A stretch of DNA of 64,000 bases from Stenotrophomonas maltophilia (GTDB lineage: Bacteria > Pseudomonadota > Gammaproteobacteria > Xanthomonadales > Xanthomonadaceae), in NCBI GenBank assembly GCA_002363385.1, contig DEVL01000003.1:62505-126504 (forward strand). The letters are read 5' to 3'. Within the stretch, counting starts at the first letter, position 1; every line of letters starts with the position of its first letter. Positions 25,370 through 33,720 of the stretch are shown here, in pieces. The notes under the pieces were generated by a model. The model saw only the letters and a list, made by a program, of their open reading frames with translations, ran no database searches and had not been told where the DNA came from. The translations under genes and the position numbers were made by a program.

Positions 25370-27047
25370 GTGGATCGCACTGGACCGGCTGGCGCTGGCG
25401 CCGCGCCCGGGCCGCATCGTGGGCATCGCCGGCGACACCGTGGTGGAGCACCCGCAGTTCCGCAGGCAGGTACTGGGCTGGCAGCAGGCGTTCGCGCGGG
25501 CGCCCGGCACGGATTGGGCGCTGTATTTCGATGACACGCTGAGCTTCGCCGCCGCCCTGCTGGGTGCCTGGCATGCCGGCAAGCGCGTGTTCCTGGGCGG
25601 CGACAACCTGCCGGCCACGCTGGAAGGGCTGAGCCCGCATGTGGCCGGATTTGCCGGCGACGTGCCGGTCCGGTATGCGCCGTTGCAGCCCGATGCGGCG
25701 GCCGATCCGGGTCAGGTCCTGCAGCCGTTGGATGAGGCCGCCCTGGAGCTGGTGGTGTTCACCTCCGGCAGCACCGGCGCGCCGAGCGCCATCGTCAAAC
25801 GCATGCGCCAGCTGACCCGCGAGGTGGATGCGCTGCAGGCCGCCTTCGGCGAGCAGCTCGATGGCGCGCAGGTGCAGGGCACCGTCTCGCACCAACACAT
25901 ATATGGGCTGCTGTTCCGGGTGCTGTGGCCGCTGGTGGCCGGGCGCGCGATCCAGCCGCGCCGGTTCTTCCACGAAGACCTGGTGAGCGCGCTGGGCGGC
26001 CAGCCCTCGGTGCTGGTGGCCACCCCGGCCCATCTCAAACGTCTGCCCGAGCAGCTGGACTGGTCCTCGCTGGGCGGGCAGCTGCGCGCGGTGTTCTCCT
26101 CTGGCGGCCCGTTGCCGACCGAGGCCGCGCTGCAGGTGCGCGCCTTGATGGGCGTGGCCCCGACCGAAGTGTTCGGCAGCAGCGAGACCGGCGGCGTTGC
26201 GTGGCGGCGCTGGAGCGCAGCGCAGCCGCAGTGGCATCCGCTGCCGGGCGTGGCCTGGCGGATCGAGGAGGGCTGCCTGGCGGTCCGCTCGCCGCACCTG
26301 GCGAGCGAGGACTGGTGGCTGACCCAGGACCGTGCCGTGGCCGACGACGGCCACAGCTTCCGCCTGCTCGGCCGGGCCGACCGCATCGTCAAGATCGAAG
26401 AGCGCCGCGTCTCGCTGGATGCCCTGGAGCAGCAGCTGCGCGCGCATCCGGCCGTGCAGGAGGTGCGCGTGCTGGTGCTGCCGGGCGCGCGCGAGCAGCT
26501 GGCCGCCGTGGTGGTGCCGCAGGCGACGGGCGCCGCGCAGTGGGATGACGCCGAGCGCCGCCGCCAGGCGCGGCAGTTGAGCGCCCATCTGGCCCGCAGC
26601 CATGACGCCGTGACCCGGCCGCGCCGCTGGCGCTTCATCGACGAGCTGCCCTTCAACGCCCAGGGCAAGGTCACCGCCGCGGCATTGGCCGCGCTGTTCC
26701 GTCCATCAATGCCCACGGCCGAGTGGCAGCAGCGCGATGGCACCACCGCGTCGCTGCAGTTCGTGCTGGACCCGGACCTGGTCGCGTTCGATGGCCACTT
26801 CCCGCAGGCGAAGATCCTGCCGGGCGTGGTCCAGCTGGACTGGGCGATCCATTACGGACGCAGCGTGTTCACGATGCCGCCGCGCTTCGTACGGATGGAC
26901 GCGCTGAAATTCCAGCATGTCGCGCGCCCCGGCGACTGCCTGCAGCTGAGCCTGGGTTGGGATGCGGCCAAATCGGCGATGAGCTTCCGCTATGTCTCCG
27001 ACCATGGCGTGCATGCCAGCGGCCGGGTGGTGTTCGGCGATGCGTGA
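25356..27047 (+). CDS. aryl acid ligase fused to an ApeI-like dehydratase domain
   Basis: A 563-residue fusion. Residues about 1-450 are an AMP-forming ligase: the P-loop is VFTSGSTGAPSAIVKR (134-149), the aromatic loop region is EVFGSSETGGVAWR, and LLGRADRIVKIEERRVSLD marks the hinge. Residues about 465-563 are a hotdog-fold dehydratase domain with FDGHFPQAKILPGVVQLDWA. The first part should activate hydroxybenzoate and load it on a carrier protein; the second should remove water during polyene extension. Start 25356 fits AAGG six bases upstream; 25362 is the alternative. It overlaps both neighbours. Confidence 0.88.
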   Translation: MPMAEWIALDRLALAPRPGRIVGIAGDTVVEHPQFRRQVLGWQQAFARAPGTDWALYFDDTLSFAAALLGAWHAGKRVFLGGDNLPATLEGLSPHVAGFAGDVPVRYAPLQPDAAADPGQVLQPLDEAALELVVFTSGSTGAPSAIVKRMRQLTREVDALQAAFGEQLDGAQVQGTVSHQHIYGLLFRVLWPLVAGRAIQPRRFFHEDLVSALGGQPSVLVATPAHLKRLPEQLDWSSLGGQLRAVFSSGGPLPTEAALQVRALMGVAPTEVFGSSETGGVAWRRWSAAQPQWHPLPGVAWRIEEGCLAVRSPHLASEDWWLTQDRAVADDGHSFRLLGRADRIVKIEERRVSLDALEQQLRAHPAVQEVRVLVLPGAREQLAAVVVPQATGAAQWDDAERRRQARQLSAHLARSHDAVTRPRRWRFIDELPFNAQGKVTAAALAALFRPSMPTAEWQQRDGTTASLQFVLDPDLVAFDGHFPQAKILPGVVQLDWAIHYGRSVFTMPPRFVRMDALKFQHVARPGDCLQLSLGWDAAKSAMSFRYVSDHGVHASGRVVFGDA

Positions 27048-27825
27048 TGACACCGGTAGTGGCATGAGCAGGCCGGCCTTCGCCCCCTTGGTGGTGATCC
27101 CGGTGTACGACCATGCGCATGCGATCGGCGCGGTGGTGCAGGGCGTCCTCGCCAGTGGCCTGCCCTGCCTGCTGGTCGACGATGGCTCGCACCTGGACTG
27201 CGCGCAGGTGCTCGATGCGCTGGCGCGCGCGCATGCGCCGCAGGTGACGCTGCTGCGGCTGTCGGTCAACCAGGGCAAGGGCGGCGCGATGCTGGCCGGG
27301 TTCGCCGAGGCCGCGCGTCTGGACTACAGCCATGTGCTGCAGATCGATGCCGACGGCCAGCACAACACCGGTGACATCCCGCGCTTCGTCGCGTTGTCGC
27401 AGGCGCAGCCGGACGCGGTGATCTGCGGCACGCCCGCGTACGATGCCAGCGTGCCCAAGGCGCGCCTGTACGGCCGCTATGCCACGCATATCTGGGTCTG
27501 GATCAACACGCTGTCGCTGCAGATCCGCGACTCGATGTGCGGCTTCCGGCTGTACCCGTTGGCGCCGGTGACGCGGCTGATCGGCGAGGAGACCATCGGG
27601 CGGCGCATGGATTTCGACAGCGAGATCCTGGTGCGCCTGTTCTGGCGCGGGGTGCACGTGGTCAATGTGCCGACCGCCGTCACCTATCCAAGCGATGGCG
27701 TCTCGCACTTCGATGTGTGGCGCGACAACGTGCGCATCAGCCGCATGCACGCGCGCCTGTTCTTCGGGATGCTGTGGCGTGCACCGCGACTGCTGTGGCA
27801 GCGCATCGCAGGTCATCGCCCATGA
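27040..27825 (+). CDS. family 2 glycosyltransferase
   Basis: A 261-residue GT-A fold transferase. PLVVIPVYDHAHAIG opens the fold, LLVDDGSH carries the first acidic motif, QGKGGAMLAGF follows, and IDADGQH is the DxD metal motif. It lacks the multiple C-terminal membrane helices of dolichol-phosphate mannose synthases with translocase domains. It probably adds a sugar to the polyene lipid. The ATG at 27040 overlaps the ligase stop; ATG 27064 (MSRPAFAPLVV) is an equally plausible start because neither has a good ribosome site. Confidence 0.87.
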   Translation: MRDDTGSGMSRPAFAPLVVIPVYDHAHAIGAVVQGVLASGLPCLLVDDGSHLDCAQVLDALARAHAPQVTLLRLSVNQGKGGAMLAGFAEAARLDYSHVLQIDADGQHNTGDIPRFVALSQAQPDAVICGTPAYDASVPKARLYGRYATHIWVWINTLSLQIRDSMCGFRLYPLAPVTRLIGEETIGRRMDFDSEILVRLFWRGVHVVNVPTAVTYPSDGVSHFDVWRDNVRISRMHARLFFGMLWRAPRLLWQRIAGHRP

Positions 27826-28769
27826 CCACGCCTGCACCTGAGGGTGCCCCGCATTGGGCCGACATCGGCGAGTCGACCTCGGCCGCGGGCGTACTGTTCC
27901 TATGCTGGGTGCACCGCTGGTTCGGCCGTTGGCCGTTCCGTCTGTGCGTGTATCCGGTGGTGCTGTGCCACTGGCTGACCAACCGGGTCGCGCGCGAATC
28001 CTCGCTGCAGTACCTGCAGCGTCTGCAGGCGCACACCGGCGTCTTTTCCGCGCCGCCGGGGCGTTGGCAGAGCCTGAAGCACTTCGCGCTGTTTGCCGAC
28101 ACCATGCTCGACAAGCTGCTGGGCTTGGGCGGTCGCTATCCGCCCGATCGCATCTACCTGCAGCGCGACCTGGTGCTGGACAAGATCGCGCGCCGCGAAG
28201 GTGGCCTGATCCTCACCGCACACATCGGCTGCCTGGAGTTGTGCCAGGTGCTGGCCGAGCAGGTGCCTGGCTTCCACATCACCGTGCTGGTGCATACCGC
28301 GCACGCGCAGCGCTTCAACCGCCTGATGCAGCGGCTCGATCCGCTGGCCTCGGTGGAACTGCTGCAGGTGACGGACATGGGCCCGGCCACCGCGGTCGAG
28401 CTGCAGCGCCGGGTCGAGGCGGGTGGCTTCGTGGCCATCGTCGGCGACCGCGTGCCGCTGCGCGGCGGGCGCACCGTGCCGGCCTCGTTCCTCGGCCACA
28501 CGGCGCAGTTCCCGATCGGCGCCTATGTGCTGGCCGCGGCATTGGCCTGCCCGGTCTACACCATGGCCTGCCTGCACCACGGCCGTGGCTACCAGGTGCG
28601 CTTTGAGCAGTTCACCGACCGCATCGTATTGCCGCGTGGCTCGCGTGACGCCGCGCTGACCGCGCAGGCTGAACATTTCGCCCGGTGGCTGGAAGTTCAG
28701 GTCATCCAGGCACCCTTGGACTGGTTCAATTTCTTCCCCTTCTGGGATCAGGCATCTCATGGCAAGTAA
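27822..28769 (+). CDS. LpxL/HtrB-like acyltransferase
   Basis: A 315-residue acyltransferase of the lipid A late-acyltransferase type. It has the H-x4-E active site in LILTAHIGCLELCQVL and VAIVGDRVPLRGGRTV downstream, as in this family. A hydrophobic segment lies near residues 20-45. With the PlsC-type enzyme it forms the usual pair in aryl-polyene clusters and probably esterifies the polyene or fatty chain to the carrier lipid. Start overlaps the previous stop as ATGA. Confidence 0.87.
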   Translation: MTTPAPEGAPHWADIGESTSAAGVLFLCWVHRWFGRWPFRLCVYPVVLCHWLTNRVARESSLQYLQRLQAHTGVFSAPPGRWQSLKHFALFADTMLDKLLGLGGRYPPDRIYLQRDLVLDKIARREGGLILTAHIGCLELCQVLAEQVPGFHITVLVHTAHAQRFNRLMQRLDPLASVELLQVTDMGPATAVELQRRVEAGGFVAIVGDRVPLRGGRTVPASFLGHTAQFPIGAYVLAAALACPVYTMACLHHGRGYQVRFEQFTDRIVLPRGSRDAALTAQAEHFARWLEVQVIQAPLDWFNFFPFWDQASHGK

Positions 28770-30315
28770 GGCCGATCAGGCACCCTCCATCTGCTTCGGC
28801 GATGCGCCGCTGACCATCGAAGACGTGGTCGCGCTGTCGCAGCGCCAGGCCCAGGCCGTCGTCACCGACGATGCTGCGTTCACCGCGCGCATCCAGCGCG
28901 GCGCGGATTTCCTCGACCGCCTGCTGCGCGAGGACGGGGTGATCTACGGGGTGACCACCGGCTACGGCGATTCGTGCACGGTGAACATTCCGCCGGCGCT
29001 GGTGGCCGAGCTGCCGCACCACCTGTTCACCTACCACGGCTGCGGCCTGGGCCGTTTCCTGGACCCACAGGAGACCCGCGCAGTGATCGCCGCACGCCTG
29101 GCCTCGCTGGTGCGCGGCATGTCCGGCGTCAGCCACCCGCTGCTGCAGGGCCTGGCCACGCTGCTGCGCCACGATTTGCTGCCGCTGATCCCGGCCGAAG
29201 GGTCGGTCGGCGCCAGTGGCGATCTGACGCCGCTGTCCTACGTGGCCGCGGTGCTGTGCGGCGAGCGCGAGGTGATGTACCAGGGCGCGCGTCGCCCGGC
29301 CGCCGAGGTGCTGGCCGAGATCGGCATGACCCCGCTGCGGCTGCGCCCCAAGGAAGGCCTGGCGATCATGAACGGCACTGCCGTAATGACCGCGCTGGCC
29401 TGCCTTGCCTATGACCGTGCCGATTACCTGACCCGGCTGGCCACGCGCCTGACCGCGTTCAATGTGCTGGCCAGCGACGGCAACGCGCACCACTTCGATG
29501 AGATGCTGTTCGCCGCCAAGCCGCACCCGGGGCAGACGCAGATCGCCGCGCGCCTGCGCCAGGACCTGCACAGCGATCGTCCGCCGCGCAACGAACAGCG
29601 CCTGCAGGACCGGTACTCGCTGCGCTGCGCGCCGCACGTGATCGGCGTGGTGCAGGACGCACTGCCGTTCTTCCGTCAGCTGATCGAAACCGAACTCAAC
29701 AGCGCTAACGACAACCCGCTGATCGATGTCGAGGGCGAGCGCATCCTGCACGGCGGCCATTTCTACGGCGGCCATATCGCCTTTGCGATGGATGCGCTGA
29801 AGAACACCATCGCCAACCTGGCCGATCTGCTCGATCGGCAGATGGCGCTGGTGGTGGATGCGCGCTTCAACCACGGCCTGCCGGCCAATCTGTCGGCGGC
29901 CACCGGTGAGCGTGCGGCGATCAACCATGGCTTGAAAGCGCTGCAGATCAGCGTCTCGGCCTGGACCGCCGAAGCGCTCAAGCAGACCATGCCGGCCTCG
30001 GTGTTCTCGCGTTCCACCGAATGCCACAACCAGGACAAGGTCAGCATGGGCACCATTGCCGCGCGCGACTGCCTGCGCGTGATCGAGCTGACCGAACAGG
30101 TCGTGGCGGCGCTGCTGATCACGGCCCGCCAAGGCGTGGCGCTGCGCGAGCGCGTCGGCATGAAGGCGACCCTGCATGGCGATCTGGCTGCGATGTACCA
30201 GGACCTGTGCGAGCGCATCGCCCTGATCGAGGAAGACCGCGCGCTGGATGGCGAGCTGCGCGCCCTGCTGGATGACATCCGCGCACAGCGCTGGGAGTTG
30301 TATGTCCACGCCTGA
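28759..30315 (+). CDS. aromatic amino acid/histidine ammonia-lyase family enzyme
   Basis: A 518-residue lyase with the MIO cofactor made from Ala152-Ser153-Gly154 (GSVGASGDLTPLSY) and the catalytic Tyr63 (VIYGVTTGYG). ELNSANDNPL and the closing helical region are standard. The substrate-selectivity stretch reads LPHHLFTYHGCGLG: Thr91-Tyr92-His93 where histidine lyases have Ser-His and bacterial tyrosine lyases His-Leu. The substrate is therefore uncertain; histidine, tyrosine or a non-standard acid are possible. In xanthomonadin clusters a similar gene is conserved although the aryl starter comes from chorismate. Confidence 0.9.
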   Translation: MASKADQAPSICFGDAPLTIEDVVALSQRQAQAVVTDDAAFTARIQRGADFLDRLLREDGVIYGVTTGYGDSCTVNIPPALVAELPHHLFTYHGCGLGRFLDPQETRAVIAARLASLVRGMSGVSHPLLQGLATLLRHDLLPLIPAEGSVGASGDLTPLSYVAAVLCGEREVMYQGARRPAAEVLAEIGMTPLRLRPKEGLAIMNGTAVMTALACLAYDRADYLTRLATRLTAFNVLASDGNAHHFDEMLFAAKPHPGQTQIAARLRQDLHSDRPPRNEQRLQDRYSLRCAPHVIGVVQDALPFFRQLIETELNSANDNPLIDVEGERILHGGHFYGGHIAFAMDALKNTIANLADLLDRQMALVVDARFNHGLPANLSAATGERAAINHGLKALQISVSAWTAEALKQTMPASVFSRSTECHNQDKVSMGTIAARDCLRVIELTEQVVAALLITARQGVALRERVGMKATLHGDLAAMYQDLCERIALIEEDRALDGELRALLDDIRAQRWELYVHA

Positions 30316-30724
30316 TCTTAGCTTCGAGGTGACGCTGTCGCCGGCGTTCCATGACTGCGACGCCATGGAAGTCGTCTGGCATGGCAATTACTTCAAGTAC
30401 TTCGAGATCGCGCGCTGCGCACTGCTGCAGCGTCATGATTACGACTACCCGCAGATGCGCGATTCCGGCTACCTGTGGCCGGTGGTGGATGCGCGGGTCA
30501 AGTACATCCGGCCGTTGTTGTACGGCCAGGCACTGCGCGTGCGCGCCACCATCACCGAATGGGAAAACCGCCTGAAGATCGCCTACGAAATCCTGGATGC
30601 GGACAGCGGTACCACGCTGACCCGCGCCCACACCATCCAGGTCGCGGTCGACGCGGCCACCAATGAAATGCTCTACCTGTGCCCGCCGGTGCTGTGGGAG
30701 CGTCTGGGAGTGCACCCGCAATGA
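30302..30724 (+). CDS. YbgC-like hotdog thioesterase
   Basis: A 140-residue 4-hydroxybenzoyl-CoA thioesterase-family protein. FHDCDAMEVVWHGNYFKYFE carries the active-site Asp and the H-G-x-Y pattern, and YLWPVVDARVKYIRP is typical of the fold. It may release or edit acyl chains on the carrier proteins. It starts inside the end of the ammonia-lyase gene (14-base overlap), with GGGAG seven bases upstream, and ends in ATGA overlap with the next gene. Confidence 0.88.
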   Translation: MSTPDLSFEVTLSPAFHDCDAMEVVWHGNYFKYFEIARCALLQRHDYDYPQMRDSGYLWPVVDARVKYIRPLLYGQALRVRATITEWENRLKIAYEILDADSGTTLTRAHTIQVAVDAATNEMLYLCPPVLWERLGVHPQ

Positions 30725-31341
30725 ACCGTTTCCTGCGCACGCTGTGCGTGCTGGTGATGCTGGCCGTGGTCGCCCCGGCGATTGCCGCCACCGATGTGGA
30801 GGCCGTCAAACAGCGCGTGGCCAAGGTCGACGTGCTGCGTGGCGAGTTCACCCAGGAGAAGCAGGTCGCCGGCTTCAAGAACCCGCTGCGCTCGCAGGGC
30901 CGCTTCGTGCTGGCCCAGGACCACGGGGTGATCTGGACCACGCTCAAGCCGTTCCCGTCCGAGGTGGTGGTCACCCGTGACCGCATCCTCAGCCGGCAAA
31001 GCGATGGCAGCAGTCGGGTCGAACTCGATGGCCGTCAGCAACCGGCGATGCGCTCGGTCAACGCGATCATGTTCGCGCTGATGAGTGGCGATGCGCAGGC
31101 GCTGTCGGCGCAGTTCACGGTCAAGGTCGAGGTGCTGTCCGGCAACGCCTGGAAAATGCAGCTGACCCCGCGCTCGGCGATGCTCGGCAAAGTGTTCGCG
31201 CAGCTCACCCTGAGCGGCGACCGTTACGTGCGCGAGGTCCAGATCAACGAGGCCAACCAGGATGTCACCCGCATCCATTTTACCGGCATGAGCGATACGC
31301 CGGCCACGCTGAGCACCGACGAGGGTCGCAGGTTTGAATGA
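30721..31341 (+). CDS. LolA-like periplasmic carrier, aryl-polyene type
   Basis: A 206-residue protein with a signal peptide (FLRTLCVLVMLAVVAPAIAA). The mature part begins DVEAVKQRVAKVDVLRGEFTQEKQV, then FKNPLRSQGRFVL and GVIWTTLKPFPSEVVV, which matches the LolA-related half-barrel family kept in aryl-polyene clusters. It most likely shields the lipidated polyene while it crosses the periplasm toward the outer membrane. Translationally coupled on both sides. Confidence 0.87.
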   Translation: MNRFLRTLCVLVMLAVVAPAIAATDVEAVKQRVAKVDVLRGEFTQEKQVAGFKNPLRSQGRFVLAQDHGVIWTTLKPFPSEVVVTRDRILSRQSDGSSRVELDGRQQPAMRSVNAIMFALMSGDAQALSAQFTVKVEVLSGNAWKMQLTPRSAMLGKVFAQLTLSGDRYVREVQINEANQDVTRIHFTGMSDTPATLSTDEGRRFE

Positions 31342-33679
31342 CGTGCTGACCTCGAACGGCCGCCTGCAGCGCATCTGGCGCTGGCTGGCCATCGTTTGGC
31401 TGCTGGTGCTGGTCGGCCTCGGCGTGCAGCAGTGGCAGCTGTGGAAGAGCGAATCGCGGATCGACACCGACATCCTCGCGCTGTTGCCGCAGGACGCGCA
31501 TGACCGCCTGTTGTCCGATGTCACCCGGCGCATCGCCGATGCGAACGCGCGCCAGATCGTGGTGCTGCTGGGCAGCACCGATGCCGCGCAGACCAAGGCG
31601 GCCGAGGCGGCCTTCCGCGCTACCCTGCGCGACAGCGCTGAGGGCAAGGCGCTGCTCCAGGAGAGCGGCTCGATCGAGGGCTGGTTCGATCAGGCCCGCG
31701 CGTTCTACGCCCCATACCGCGACCGCCTGCTGACCAGCGCACAGCGCGAGCGACTGCAGAATGAGCCCACTCAGGGCCTGGCCGAGTCCGCGCTGGCGGC
31801 GCTGTACGGTCCGATGGGCGCACCGCGCCTGACCGAGTGGCGGCAGGATCCGCTGTCGCTGTGGCCGCAGTGGTGGCAGGAACGCGCGCTGGGCTCGGGC
31901 CTGCAGATGGGCGACGACGGCTTGCTGGAGGCCGATGGCAAGCATTGGTCGATCGTGCAGTACGACACGGTCGGTTCGGCGTTCCAGCTCGATGGTGAGC
32001 GCCATATCGATCTGCTGCTGGACACCGCTGCCGAAGCCGCCGCCAAGCAGGCGCCCGGTCTTGAGGTGCTGCGCGCCGGTGTGCCGCTGCATGCCGAAGC
32101 CGCTGCGGTGCAGGCCAACTGGGAGATCAACACGATCGGTTGGGGCTCGCTGGCCGCGGTGCTGCTGCTGGTGTGGCTGGCATTCCGCTCGCTGCGCCCG
32201 ATCCTGCTGGTGGCCGCCTCGCTGCTGATCGGCTGTGGTGTCGCGCTGGCGGTGACGGTGCTGGTGTTCGGCAAGGTGCACGTGCTCACGTTGGTGTTTG
32301 GTGCGTCACTGGTCGGCGTCGCCGAGGACTACGGCATCCACTGGTTCGCCTCGCGCCAGGCCGAGCCGGCCGACCGCCGCTGGAAGCTGCTGCGGCATCT
32401 GCTGCCCGGCTTGTGGCTGGCATTGCTGACCAGCGCGCTGGCGTATCTCGCGCTGGGCCTGGCGCCGTTCCCGGGGCTGCGCCAGATGGCGCTGTTCTCG
32501 GTGGTCGGCCTGGCGGCTGCGTTCCTGACCGTGATCTTCTGGTTCCCGTGGCTGGATGGTGGCGAGATCCGCCGCACCGGCTTCGCCCGCTGGCTGGGCG
32601 CCACGCTGGAACGCTGGCCGCGCCTGGATGGGCGCAAGGCGGCGGTGTTCCTCGGCGTGGTCACCGTCTTCTCGGCGATCGGCATCGCCCGCCTGCAGAC
32701 CAACGATGACCTGCGCAGCCTGCAGTCGTCGCCACCGGAGCTGATCGCCCAGCAGATCCGCATCAGCCAGATGCTGGGCATGCCCAGCCCGGCGCAGTTC
32801 TATCTGGTGCAGGGTGACACCGCCGAGCAGGTGCTCGAGCGCGAAGAAGCGCTGATCGACCGCCTGCGCGTGCTGGAAGCAGACAAGCAGATCGGCGGCT
32901 ACCGCGCGATCAGCGATTGGCTGCCATCGCAGAAGCGCCAGCAGGCCGATGCTGCGCTGACGGCCAAGGTCGAGCCGCAGGTGCTGGCCCAGGTCGGCGA
33001 AGCCGTGGGTGAGCCACTGCTGCGCCCGGCCTATGCCGCGCAGGACCTGCAGGCCGAGGCCTTCCTCGCCTCGCCCGCGGCGATGCCGTTCCGCCACCTG
33101 TGGCTGGGCACGGTCGGGCAGGGCGTGGCCTCGGTGGTGATGGTCGACGATCTCTCCCGCGCCGATGCACTGACCCTGCTCGAAGCGCAGGCCAAGGGCA
33201 TCGATGGCGTGCGCTGGGTCGACCGTACCGCCGATTTCTCGCAGCTGCTCAAGCACTACCGCAAATTGATGAGCGGCTTGCTGCTGATCGGCATCGCGCT
33301 GGTGTTCGCGGTGCTGTACTGGCGCTATCGCGGGCAGGCATGGCGTGTGCTCGCCCCGACCCTGGTTGCCGGTGCGCTGACGTTGGCCTTGCTGGGCCTG
33401 TTCGGACAGCCGCTGCAGCTGTTCAACGTGCTTGCGCTCATGCTGCTGCTCGGCATGGGCATCGATTACGGCATCTTCCTGATCGAACATCGCGGCGACG
33501 CCAGTGCCTGGCTCGCGGTCTGCGTGGGCGCCGCCAGCACCTGGCTGTCGTTCGGGCTGCTTGGGCTGTCGGCCACGCCGGCGCTGCGCGCGTTCGGCTT
33601 GACCCTGTTGTTCGGCATCGGCCTGGTCTGGCTGATCTCGCCGCTGTTCCGCCCCCCGCCGCACGACGCACCGCACTGA
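31334..33679 (+). CDS. MMPL/RND-type lipid exporter
   Basis: A 781-residue RND-superfamily permease with twelve membrane helices in two six-helix sets: the first helix at about residues 14-34, five between about 258 and 415, then a large periplasmic loop and a second set from about 640 to 775. Charged residues within helices (VAEDYGIHWF, LGMGIDYGIFLIEHRG) are the proton-relay motifs of MMPL transporters. It should extract the aryl-polyene lipid from the inner membrane and hand it to the LolA-like protein. A TTG at 31334 overlapping the previous stop is taken as start; GTG 31343 is the alternative. Confidence 0.87.
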   Translation: MNDVLTSNGRLQRIWRWLAIVWLLVLVGLGVQQWQLWKSESRIDTDILALLPQDAHDRLLSDVTRRIADANARQIVVLLGSTDAAQTKAAEAAFRATLRDSAEGKALLQESGSIEGWFDQARAFYAPYRDRLLTSAQRERLQNEPTQGLAESALAALYGPMGAPRLTEWRQDPLSLWPQWWQERALGSGLQMGDDGLLEADGKHWSIVQYDTVGSAFQLDGERHIDLLLDTAAEAAAKQAPGLEVLRAGVPLHAEAAAVQANWEINTIGWGSLAAVLLLVWLAFRSLRPILLVAASLLIGCGVALAVTVLVFGKVHVLTLVFGASLVGVAEDYGIHWFASRQAEPADRRWKLLRHLLPGLWLALLTSALAYLALGLAPFPGLRQMALFSVVGLAAAFLTVIFWFPWLDGGEIRRTGFARWLGATLERWPRLDGRKAAVFLGVVTVFSAIGIARLQTNDDLRSLQSSPPELIAQQIRISQMLGMPSPAQFYLVQGDTAEQVLEREEALIDRLRVLEADKQIGGYRAISDWLPSQKRQQADAALTAKVEPQVLAQVGEAVGEPLLRPAYAAQDLQAEAFLASPAAMPFRHLWLGTVGQGVASVVMVDDLSRADALTLLEAQAKGIDGVRWVDRTADFSQLLKHYRKLMSGLLLIGIALVFAVLYWRYRGQAWRVLAPTLVAGALTLALLGLFGQPLQLFNVLALMLLLGMGIDYGIFLIEHRGDASAWLAVCVGAASTWLSFGLLGLSATPALRAFGLTLLFGIGLVWLISPLFRPPPHDAPH

Positions 33680-33720
33680 GCGACCGCGTTTCCTCACCTG
33701 ATCTGATCAAGGATGTACCG

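Noticed and set aside
33100..33720. N-terminal extension of the halogenase-like gene into the exporter gene
   Set aside because: The open frame is a shadow of the exporter; the FAD-binding N-terminus begins right after the ATG at 33721, which has a good ribosome site.
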